Shown here in pieces: positions 34,109-41,245 of a DNA stretch of 64,000 bases (position 1 is the first letter of the stretch; every line of letters begins with the position of its first letter). Position numbers and translations under genes: made by a program. Below the pieces are notes generated by a model. The model did no database searches, was not told where the DNA came from, and saw only the letters and a list, made by a program, of their open reading frames with translations. The stretch lies in assembly GCF_051859025.1 (NCBI RefSeq), contig NZ_JBHYGL010000041.1, positions 62,001 to 126,000 of the forward strand, given 5' to 3'. This stretch comes from Falsiroseomonas sp051859025. GTDB lineage: Bacteria; Pseudomonadota; Alphaproteobacteria; Acetobacterales; Acetobacteraceae.

Positions 34109-36121
34109 TTGAGGGCCTGGTTCGCCTGCACCGGGGCGGAGCTTCTGGCGCGCGACCCGCGCGACACGATCGGGCGCCTGGCCGCCGCCCAACAATCCCG
34201 CGGCTACGCCGGCAGCGTGGACCAGGACTACGCCTGGCAGCAGCAGATCCATGCCCTGGCGGTGGCGATCGCGGAGGCGGGCGGCCAAGCCTGGACCATC
34301 GCGCTGGAATACGACCTGCTGCGGCTGGAAAAGCGCATCGACGCCGTGGTGCTGACCGACCGCGCGATCATAGCGATGGAGTTCAAGACCGCCGCCGCGT
34401 CGAACGCGACCCTGGCAGAGGCCGAGGATTACGCGCTGGATCTGCGCGACTTCCACGCCGGCAGTCGCAAGCATCCCATCGTGCCGCTGCTGGTGGCGGG
34501 CACCGGCGGCTTCGCCCCGCCCGTCCAGCCACCGCTGATCTGGCACGGCGTGACGCAGCCCATCGCCTGCGGCAGCGCGGGGCTCGGCGCGCTTCTGCGA
34601 TGGGTGCAGTCCGCTGCACCGGAAGCCACGACACCCCTGGATGGGGCGGCATGGCTCGACGCCCCCTATCGCCCCGTGCCGACCATCGTGGAGGCCGCGA
34701 CGCTGCTCTATGCCCGCAATGGGGTGCGGGAGATCGCCACGGCGCGGGCGGACGCCGCCAACCTGACGCGCACCGCGCAGGCGATCCGCGACGCGGTGGC
34801 GCTGGCGCAGCGGGATGCCGCGAAGATCGTCGTCTTCGTCACCGGCATCCCCGGCGCGGGCAAGACGCTCTGCGGCCTCAACGCCATCTTCGGCGAGGCG
34901 CGGATGGATGGCGCCGCCTTCCTGACCGGCAATGCGCCGCTGGTCACGGTGCTGCGCGCCGCCCTGGCGCGGGATGCGGTGGCGCGTGGCGACTGCAAGC
35001 GGCCGGAAGCCGAGCGCCGCGTGAAGGCCGCGCTGCAGAACGTGCACCGTTTCCTGGAGGATAATGCCCGGCCCGGACTGGTGGCGCCGCCACCCGAGCG
35101 CCTGATCGTCTTCGACGAGGCGCAGCGCGCCTGGAACGAAGCCAAGGCCGTGCTGGGCACGCGCAACAAGCCATCCACCCTGACGATGAGCGAGCCCGCC
35201 CACACGCTGGACATCATGGGTCGCCATGCCGGCTGGGCCGTGATCGTCGCGCTGATCGGCAATGGGCAGGAGATCAATACCGGGGAGGCAGGGTTGGCGG
35301 AGTGGGGTCGCGTGATCGCCGCCGATCCACGCTGGTGGGCCGTGGCGGCGCCGCGTGCCGTGCAGGCGGCGGAACCGGCGCAACGCCTCGGCGCGGCGGA
35401 CGCTCCCTGGCTGCGGATCGATCCCGCGCTCGACCTGGCGACACCGATCCGCAGCGTACGGGAAAGCGCCGGCGCCGCATGGGTGGATGCGGTGCTGCGC
35501 GGCGCGGTGGCGGAGGCGCGGGACATCGCCGCGGGCTGCGCCGCCCTGCCCTTTCTCCTCACGCGGGACCTGGATGCGATGCGGGGCGAACTGCGCCGCC
35601 TGGCGCGCGGGCAGCGCCGCGCGGGGCTTCTCGCCGCCGCCGGTGCCAAGCGGCTTCGGGCGGAGGGACTCGGCGTGCAGGTGGAGGATGTGGCGGATTG
35701 GTTCCTCCGCCGCTGGCCGGACATCCGCGCCTCCGACGCGCTGGAGACGATCGCGACGGAGTATGATTGCCAGGGGCTGGAACTGGATGTGGCGGGGCTC
35801 GCCTGGGGTGGCGACTTCATCCGGGGGGATGCTGGCTGGCAGGCCAGGCGCTTCATTGGCGTGGCCTGGCAGCGGGACCTCAAGGAATTCGACTTCGTCC
35901 GCAACACCTACCGCGTGCTGCTGACCCGCGCGCGGTACGAGACGGTGATCTGGGTGCCCCGCGGCAGCGTGGCCGCCACGCCCTTCCACGACCCGACGCG
36001 CGATGCCGCGACCTATGACGCCATCGCCGCTTTCCTCGAAGCCTGCGGCGCGCGACCGCTGGCCCACCCCCTGGCCGCCCACGCCACCCAGCAGGACGAA
36101 GCGCCCACCCTGCTGCTATAG
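34109..36121 (+). CDS. PD-(D/E)XK nuclease fused to SF1-type ATPase (DUF2075-like)
   Basis: A 670-residue cytoplasmic protein. The N-terminal part (about 60-130) carries KRIDAVVLTDRAIIAMEFK, giving Asp78, Glu91 and Lys93 in the order of a PD-(D/E)XK nuclease core. A helicase-type ATPase follows: Walker A GIPGAGKT (246-253), Walker B LIVFDEAQ (Asp336-Glu337), a segment LIGNGQEIN, EYDCQGLELD and LLTRARYETV near the C terminus. This matches DUF2075-type proteins, several of which are suspected in anti-phage defence or DNA repair. It starts at TTG one base after DUF350. No later in-frame ATG falls before the nuclease motif. Confidence 0.82.
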   Translation: MRAWFACTGAELLARDPRDTIGRLAAAQQSRGYAGSVDQDYAWQQQIHALAVAIAEAGGQAWTIALEYDLLRLEKRIDAVVLTDRAIIAMEFKTAAASNATLAEAEDYALDLRDFHAGSRKHPIVPLLVAGTGGFAPPVQPPLIWHGVTQPIACGSAGLGALLRWVQSAAPEATTPLDGAAWLDAPYRPVPTIVEAATLLYARNGVREIATARADAANLTRTAQAIRDAVALAQRDAAKIVVFVTGIPGAGKTLCGLNAIFGEARMDGAAFLTGNAPLVTVLRAALARDAVARGDCKRPEAERRVKAALQNVHRFLEDNARPGLVAPPPERLIVFDEAQRAWNEAKAVLGTRNKPSTLTMSEPAHTLDIMGRHAGWAVIVALIGNGQEINTGEAGLAEWGRVIAADPRWWAVAAPRAVQAAEPAQRLGAADAPWLRIDPALDLATPIRSVRESAGAAWVDAVLRGAVAEARDIAAGCAALPFLLTRDLDAMRGELRRLARGQRRAGLLAAAGAKRLRAEGLGVQVEDVADWFLRRWPDIRASDALETIATEYDCQGLELDVAGLAWGGDFIRGDAGWQARRFIGVAWQRDLKEFDFVRNTYRVLLTRARYETVIWVPRGSVAATPFHDPTRDAATYDAIAAFLEACGARPLAHPLAAHATQQDEAPTLLL

Positions 36122-36129
36122 CCGCCGGC

Positions 36130-36999
36130 ATGCGCGCATTCCTCCTCGCCCTCCTCCTCCTCGCCACCCCCGCCGCGGCGCAGACGGAGATCAAGCTCGC
36201 CACCTGGAACATCGCCTGGCTGACGCTGAAGCCCGCCGGGCATGCCGACCTGCCGCGCGACCTGCGCGCGCGGGAGCCCGGGGACTGGACCCTGCTGCGC
36301 GGCTACGCCCAGCGCCTGGCGGCCGATGTGATCGCGCTTCAGGAGATCGATGGCGAACAGGCCGCCGCGCGGGTCTTCGACCCCGCCACCTACGCGATCC
36401 ATCTGACGGATGAGGATGACGTCCAGCGCCCGGGCTTCGCGGTGCGCCGCACGCTACGCGTGATCCCGCAGCGCGACCTGGCGGCGCTCGACCTCCGCGC
36501 CGGGGCGCGGCGCAGCCTGCGGCGCGGCGCGGACATCATCGTGGAGGCGCCGAACGGCGCGCGCATCCGCCTGCTGTCCGTCCATCTCGATGCCGGATGC
36601 CGGGAGGATCCCTTCGGCGCCGGCGCCTCCCGCGATTGCCAGGGGCTGCAGCGCCAGGCCGAGATCATCGCCCAATGGGCGGAGGCACGGCGGCGGGAGG
36701 GCATGGCCTTCGCCATCCTCGGCGACTTCAACCGGCGCATGGGCGCGGGCGACGACTTCCTCCGCATCATCGAGGAAGCGGCGCCGGTGACGCGGCCGAC
36801 CGAGGGCCTCTCCTCCCCCTGCTGGGCGGATTCGAGGGGCGGGCGGCCCTTCATCAGCCATCTCCTGCTGGGCGGCGCCGCGCGGGAATGGGCGGTGCCG
36901 CGCAGCCTGTCGGTCCTGACCTATGCCGAGCGCGACCGCAGCTATCGCGACCGCCTGTCCGATCATTGCCCCGTTTCGGTGCGCATGCGGCTGCCGTAG
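36130..36999 (+). CDS. Exported endonuclease/exonuclease/phosphatase family protein
   Basis: A 289-residue EEP-fold metalloenzyme. The signal peptide (1-18, ending AAA) directs it to the periplasm or outside. Active-site elements in order are ATWNIAWL, ALQEIDG, SVHLDAGC, ILGDFNRR and the final SDHCPV. The family cleaves phosphodiesters in nucleic acids or lipids, and the secreted location suggests extracellular DNA or phospholipid. It begins 8 bases after the nuclease-helicase and is probably co-transcribed with it. Confidence 0.9.
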   Translation: MRAFLLALLLLATPAAAQTEIKLATWNIAWLTLKPAGHADLPRDLRAREPGDWTLLRGYAQRLAADVIALQEIDGEQAAARVFDPATYAIHLTDEDDVQRPGFAVRRTLRVIPQRDLAALDLRAGARRSLRRGADIIVEAPNGARIRLLSVHLDAGCREDPFGAGASRDCQGLQRQAEIIAQWAEARRREGMAFAILGDFNRRMGAGDDFLRIIEEAAPVTRPTEGLSSPCWADSRGGRPFISHLLLGGAAREWAVPRSLSVLTYAERDRSYRDRLSDHCPVSVRMRLP

Positions 37000-37026
37000 C
37001 GGCGAAAGCCGTGCCACCATCGCGGT

Positions 37027-38262
37027 ATGCGCCAGTTTGCCCGGCTTACCCTCCCGCTCGCCGGGCTCAACTTCGTCAACCAGGCCTCGCGGACCATGAT
37101 CGCGGTGGTCGGGCCGCTGCTGGCGCTGGAATTCGGCCTGAGTGCCAGTGAACTCGGCCTGCTGGCCGCGGTGTTCTTCGCGGGATACGGCCTGGCGCAA
37201 TTGCCGGTGGGGCTGGCGATCGACCTCTGGGGATCGCGGCGCGTTCAGACGGTGCTGGGCATCATCGCGGCGCTGGGCTTCGTGATCTGCGCGGTGGCGC
37301 CGGGCCCGGCCTGGCTGGCGGTGGGGCGGGCAGTGACGGGGCTTGGCGTCTCGGCCGGGCTGATCGCCATGCTGAAGATCAACACGCAATGGTACCCGAA
37401 GGACCGGGTGGCGGGGATGACGGGGCTCGGCATCTTCGTCGGCTCCTGCGGCAGCGTCGCCGCCACCGTGCCGGTCGCGCTGCTGGTGCCGGAGATCGGC
37501 TGGCGCGGCGTCTTCGTGGTGCTGTCGCTGCTGACAGTGGTGGTCGCGGGGTGGATCTGGACCAGCGTGCCGGATGGGGGGCCCGATCGGGGCCCCGGCG
37601 CCGCGCCGCCGCCGCGCCGGTCCTTTGGGCGGGAGATCGGGGAGTTCGGGAAGATCTTCGCCCATCCCGCCTTCCTGCGCTTCGCTCCCGCCATCGCGCT
37701 GCTGTCGGCGCTGAACTTCACCTATCAGGGCCTGTGGGCCGGGCCCTGGCTGCGGGACGTGGCGCTGATGGATGACGGCGCGCGGGCGCTGCTGCTGCTG
37801 GCCTATTCGGCGGGGCTGATGGTGGGCAGTGCGGGCACCGGCCAGGCGGCATCCTTCCTGCAACGCCGCGGCGCCGGGCCGATGCTGGTGCCGCTGGTGG
37901 CGATGGGCATCATCGCGGCGGTGCAGCTGCTGCTGATCTTCCTGCCCTGGCGCGATCCCGTGACGCTGGGGGTACTGTGGTTCACCTTCGCGCTCGCGGC
38001 CTCCGCCGGCCCTTCCGGCTATGCCGCCATCGGGCAGCGCTTCGGGCCGGAACTGGCGGGGCGGGTGGCCACCGCGATCAATGCGTCGATGCTTGGCCTG
38101 GTCTTCCTGTTGCAGAATGCCATCGGATGGATCCTGGACCTGTGGCCGCGCGTTGCGACCGGCGGCTGGGACCCCGCCGGCTACGGCTGGGCGCTCGGCA
38201 TGACGGTGGCGCTGCAGGTGCTGACGATGCTGTGGATGCTGACGCCCGGGCGACGCGGCTGA
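37027..38262 (+). CDS. MFS transporter
   Basis: A 411-residue inner-membrane carrier with twelve predicted helices in two halves. The A-motif-like loop GLAIDLWGSRRVQT lies between helices two and three. The N-terminal half resembles the nitrate/nitrite and oxalate-type carriers. The substrate cannot be read. It starts at ATG 37027, 27 bases after the exported nuclease gene. A purine-rich GGGAG lies in the 16-base gap before the PPK2 gene. Confidence 0.88.
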   Translation: MRQFARLTLPLAGLNFVNQASRTMIAVVGPLLALEFGLSASELGLLAAVFFAGYGLAQLPVGLAIDLWGSRRVQTVLGIIAALGFVICAVAPGPAWLAVGRAVTGLGVSAGLIAMLKINTQWYPKDRVAGMTGLGIFVGSCGSVAATVPVALLVPEIGWRGVFVVLSLLTVVVAGWIWTSVPDGGPDRGPGAAPPPRRSFGREIGEFGKIFAHPAFLRFAPAIALLSALNFTYQGLWAGPWLRDVALMDDGARALLLLAYSAGLMVGSAGTGQAASFLQRRGAGPMLVPLVAMGIIAAVQLLLIFLPWRDPVTLGVLWFTFALAASAGPSGYAAIGQRFGPELAGRVATAINASMLGLVFLLQNAIGWILDLWPRVATGGWDPAGYGWALGMTVALQVLTMLWMLTPGRRG

Positions 38263-38278
38263 GACGGGAGACACGCGA

Positions 38279-39157
38279 TTGGAAAAGCGGATCGAGAAGC
38301 TGCTGTCCCGCTACCGGGTCGAAGGCGGCAAGTTCCGCCTGAAGGATTTCGACCCCGCCGATACCGGCGGCCTCGACCTGAAGAAAGAGGAAGCCTCCGC
38401 GCTGCTGAAGGAGGGCGTGGATGCGCTCTCCGCCCACCAGGACATGCTCTACGCGCAGGATCGCTGGTCCGTGCTGTGCATCTTCCAGGCGATGGATGCC
38501 GCGGGGAAGGATGGCGCGATCAAGCACGTCTTTTCCGGCGTGAACCCGCAGGGATGCCATGTCGTCTCCTTCAAGGCGCCGACCTCGACGGAGCTCGACC
38601 ACGATTTTCTCTGGCGGCATTCCACCGCCCTGCCCTCCCGCGGCCAGATCGGCATCCACAATCGCAGTTGGTACGAGGAAGTGCTGGTGGCGCGGGTCCA
38701 TCCCACCATCCTGGAACACCAGAAGCTGCCGCCACGCCTGGTCGGCAAGAATATCTGGGATGAGCGGCTGGAGGATATCGCGGCCTATGAACGCTACCTC
38801 GGCCGGCAGGGGACGGTGGTGCTGAAGTTCTTCCTGCACATCAGCCCGGAGGAGCAGAAGCGCCGCTTCCTGTCCCGCATCGAGGAGCCGGAGAAGAACT
38901 GGAAATTCAGCGCGGCCGATGTGCAGGAACGCCAGCATTGGGACGCCTACCAGGACGCCTATGAGCGCGCGATCCGCGCCACCGCGACGAAGGAGGCGCC
39001 GTGGTATGTGGTGCCGGCGGACCGGAAGTGGTTCACACGCCTGGTCGTCGTCGCCGCCATCGGGCGGGCGATGGAGGGCCTCGGCCTGCACTACCCCGTG
39101 GTGACGGAGGCGCAGCGCGCGGCGCTGGCCAAGGCGCAGGAGGACCTCGGCCCCTGA
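38279..39157 (+). CDS. Polyphosphate kinase 2 family protein
   Basis: A 292-residue PPK2-type polyphosphate:nucleotide phosphotransferase. The P-loop-like MDAAGKDG, then HDFLWRH, NRSWYEEVLVARVHP and the lid region EQKRRFLSRI are family signatures. Such enzymes phosphorylate ADP, AMP or GDP from polyphosphate. The single domain and motif set fit class I or III, and the nucleotide preference is not settled here. Translation starts at TTG 38279 with GGGAG upstream. Its stop overlaps the presumed CTG start of the next gene. Confidence 0.92.
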   Translation: MEKRIEKLLSRYRVEGGKFRLKDFDPADTGGLDLKKEEASALLKEGVDALSAHQDMLYAQDRWSVLCIFQAMDAAGKDGAIKHVFSGVNPQGCHVVSFKAPTSTELDHDFLWRHSTALPSRGQIGIHNRSWYEEVLVARVHPTILEHQKLPPRLVGKNIWDERLEDIAAYERYLGRQGTVVLKFFLHISPEEQKRRFLSRIEEPEKNWKFSAADVQERQHWDAYQDAYERAIRATATKEAPWYVVPADRKWFTRLVVVAAIGRAMEGLGLHYPVVTEAQRAALAKAQEDLGP

Positions 39158-39990
39158 GGCGCGCCCTGCTTCTCCTGCCATTGCTGGCGGCCGCCTGTTC
39201 GCCGGCGCGGATCGCGGGGGCGCTGACGCCGCGTGGTGGGACCGAGACGCGGGCCGGCCTGGCCTACGGCCCCCTGCCCCACCAGCGCCTGGACCTGGTG
39301 CTGCCGGAGCAGGTGACGGCGCGAACACCGCTGGTGGTGTTCTTCTACGGTGGCGGCTGGGCCAGCGGCGGGCGGGCCGACTATGCCTTCCTGGCGCGGA
39401 CGCTGGCGGCCCAGGGTATCGCGGTGGCCGTGCCGGATTACCTTCTATGGCCCGCGGGGCGCTGGCCGGACTTCGTCGAGGATGGCGCGCGGGCCGTCGC
39501 CTGGCTGCAAGCCGAGATGCCGGACAGGCCGCTGTTCACCATGGGCCATTCCGCCGGCGGCTTCATCGCGGCGGCTTTGGCGCTGGACCCGCGCTGGCTG
39601 GAGGCGGCCGGTTCATCCCGCGCCGTGCTGGCCGGCGGCGTGCTGCTGGCCGCGCCCATCGCCTGGCAGCCGGATGAGGAACCGACGATCAGCATTTTCG
39701 CGAATGCCCCCGGCGGCCGGATCGCGGCCGTGGCGCGGCCAGCGGATCTGGCCGGCGCGCCGCCGATGCTGCTGCTGCATGGGGCGGATGACAGGGTGGT
39801 GGGGCCGTTCCATTCCGTGGATCTGGCGCGCGACCTGCGTGCGGCGGGAAGGCCGGTGACGCTGCTTGTCTATCCGGGCGTCGAGCATGTGGGCGTGCTG
39901 TCGGCCATGGCCGCGCCGGTGCGGGCGCTGGGCCTGGCGAAGGCGCCGGTGTTCGAGGCGGTGGTGGGGTTTCTCCAGCCGTCAGGCTGA
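39154..39990 (+). CDS. Lipoprotein alpha/beta hydrolase with probable CTG start
   Basis: A 278-residue esterase/lipase-like hydrolase. If translation starts at CTG 39154 the N terminus is a clean lipoprotein signal (RRALLLLPLLAAAC), with the acylated cysteine 15 residues in. No ATG or GTG in this frame gives a signal sequence, and the TTG at 39181 would leave one too short. The oxyanion loop is FYGGGWASGG, the nucleophile GHSAGG, the acid lies in GADDRVVG and the histidine in GVEHVG. CTG overlaps the TGA of ppk2 (CTGA), consistent with coupled translation. The substrate is unknown. Confidence 0.75.
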   Translation: MRRALLLLPLLAAACSPARIAGALTPRGGTETRAGLAYGPLPHQRLDLVLPEQVTARTPLVVFFYGGGWASGGRADYAFLARTLAAQGIAVAVPDYLLWPAGRWPDFVEDGARAVAWLQAEMPDRPLFTMGHSAGGFIAAALALDPRWLEAAGSSRAVLAGGVLLAAPIAWQPDEEPTISIFANAPGGRIAAVARPADLAGAPPMLLLHGADDRVVGPFHSVDLARDLRAAGRPVTLLVYPGVEHVGVLSAMAAPVRALGLAKAPVFEAVVGFLQPSG

Positions 39991-40458
39991 GGGTGGCAGC
40001 AGGCCGAACTCTCGCCCGAAGGCTTCGAAAGCCGCGGGCAGTTCGGCGAGGAGGCGGCGGGCCGCATCCACCGAAGGGGCGGCGCGGTCCATGTCGAACT
40101 CGGCGTAGGAATGCATGGCCCGGTGGCGGAACAGCCGCAATTCGCGCAGTGGGCCGGCGAGCCCCGGGGCAAAGGCCGGTCGATGGTCGCTCGCCCGGCG
40201 GATCATCTGGAGCAGGTGGTCATGCCAATGTTCGCCGGTTGGCCGGGGTTCCGCCGCGAGACCCAGGATGTAGATGGCGGCCTGTTCGAAGGTCGAATAG
40301 GCGTCCTGCAGGCTCTTCTGGAATGCCTTCTGCTGGACGAGGGCGGCGCGACCTGGCGCCATGCGGGCGTGAGTCTCCCAGGTCTCGATAGCCAGGTCGA
40401 GATCGGCCAGAATCATGTCGCAATAGGCTTCCAGCGGGAACCAGCGGGAGTCAGCCAC
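39982..40458 (-). CDS. HEPN-domain toxin, HepT-like
   Basis: A 158-residue all-helical HEPN protein. The RNase motif R-x4-H-x-Y is present as RHRAMHSY (Arg111, His116, Tyr118). In HepT toxins Arg and His cleave RNA, and the tyrosine is the site AMPylated by the partner. It overlaps the partner gene by eight bases, as such pairs do, and its start lies inside it. The 3-prime end overlaps the convergent hydrolase gene by nine bases. Confidence 0.87.
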   Translation of the reverse strand: MADSRWFPLEAYCDMILADLDLAIETWETHARMAPGRAALVQQKAFQKSLQDAYSTFEQAAIYILGLAAEPRPTGEHWHDHLLQMIRRASDHRPAFAPGLAGPLRELRLFRHRAMHSYAEFDMDRAAPSVDAARRLLAELPAAFEAFGREFGLLPPSA

Positions 40459-40774
40459 AGCGGACCCCCTCTGCCTCTGCCGCTTTGCGAATGAAGTTGG
40501 CCAGATCCTCCCACAGCATCACATCCCCCCGCAGCCGCAACGCCCGGCAGGCTTCGTAGGCCGCGCTCTCGGCCTCCGCCCAGTCCCGCCCGGCGCCCAC
40601 GATGGCGATGTCCGCGTCACTCCCCCGCCGCGCTGTACCGCGGGCCAGCGAGCCGAACAGGATGTAGTGCCAGGGCTTCCCCTGCGCCGCCGCCGTCAGC
40701 GCCGCGATCAGCGGCACGCGGGCGGCGGCGAGGTGGGCGGCCTCGGCACGGTCAATGTCCTGGATGGTCGGCAT
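40451..40774 (-). CDS. MntA-like nucleotidyltransferase antitoxin
   Basis: A 107-residue minimal nucleotidyltransferase. The signature GS-x10-D-x-D is exact: Gly41-Ser42 then Asp53 and Asp55 (FGSLARGTARRGSDADI). MntA-type antitoxins neutralise HepT by transferring AMP to its tyrosine. It precedes the HepT-like gene on the same strand with an 8-base overlap, the usual order. The pair is complete, which suggests an active type VII-like toxin-antitoxin module. Confidence 0.87.
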   Translation of the reverse strand: MPTIQDIDRAEAAHLAAARVPLIAALTAAAQGKPWHYILFGSLARGTARRGSDADIAIVGAGRDWAEAESAAYEACRALRLRGDVMLWEDLANFIRKAAEAEGVRCG

Positions 40775-40801
40775 GGCGGGGCCACCCTATCACATCGGCG
40801 G

Positions 40802-41161
40802 TCAGCCCTGCCCGGCGCCGTCCATCGCATCCAGCACATGCAGCGAATAGGTCAGCGCGGCGCCGGCGTTCAGCGCGACGGCGACGCCCAGCGCCTCCGC
40901 GATCTCCTCCTTCGTCGCGCCGAGTGCCTTGGCCTTGCGGACATGGGCATCGATGCAGCCCTGGCAGCGCGTGGTGACGGCGACGGCGAGGGCGATGAAT
41001 TCCCGCGTCTTGGCGTCGATATGCTTGGTGGAGGAGGCACCGCGGCTCAGCGCGCCGAACCCTTTCATGAGCTCGGGATGGATCTGGCCGAGTTCCTTGC
41101 CGCGCTCGCGCAGCGCGCCGCTGTATTCGTCCCAATCGGTCACGCGGGTATCGGTGGTCAT
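40802..41161 (-). CDS. Carboxymuconolactone decarboxylase/AhpD-like protein
   Basis: A 119-residue helical protein. The redox motif CQGCIDAH (C-x2-C-x3-H) near residue 66 marks the AhpD-like, peroxidase-related group. It probably reduces peroxides or alkyl hydroperoxides with thiol partners. It lies downstream of clpA on the same strand beyond an intrinsic terminator and has GGGAGAGAG before its ATG, so it is likely expressed on its own. Confidence 0.9.
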   Translation of the reverse strand: MTTDTRVTDWDEYSGALRERGKELGQIHPELMKGFGALSRGASSTKHIDAKTREFIALAVAVTTRCQGCIDAHVRKAKALGATKEEIAEALGVAVALNAGAALTYSLHVLDAMDGAGQG

Positions 41162-41181
41162 GGCTCTCTCTCCCAGACAGG

Positions 41182-41213
41182 CAAAAGGCGCCTCCGGTCA
41201 ACCGGAGACGCCT
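41182..41213 (-). terminator. Intrinsic terminator of clpA
   Basis: On the minus strand an imperfect 12-bp stem (41202-41213 with 41186-41197, one mismatch) closes a four-base loop and is followed by TTTTGC. It lies about 32 bases after the clpA stop. Confidence 0.8.
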
Positions 41214-41245
41214 TCGCATCTTAGACCGCGACAGCCGAGAAAAGG

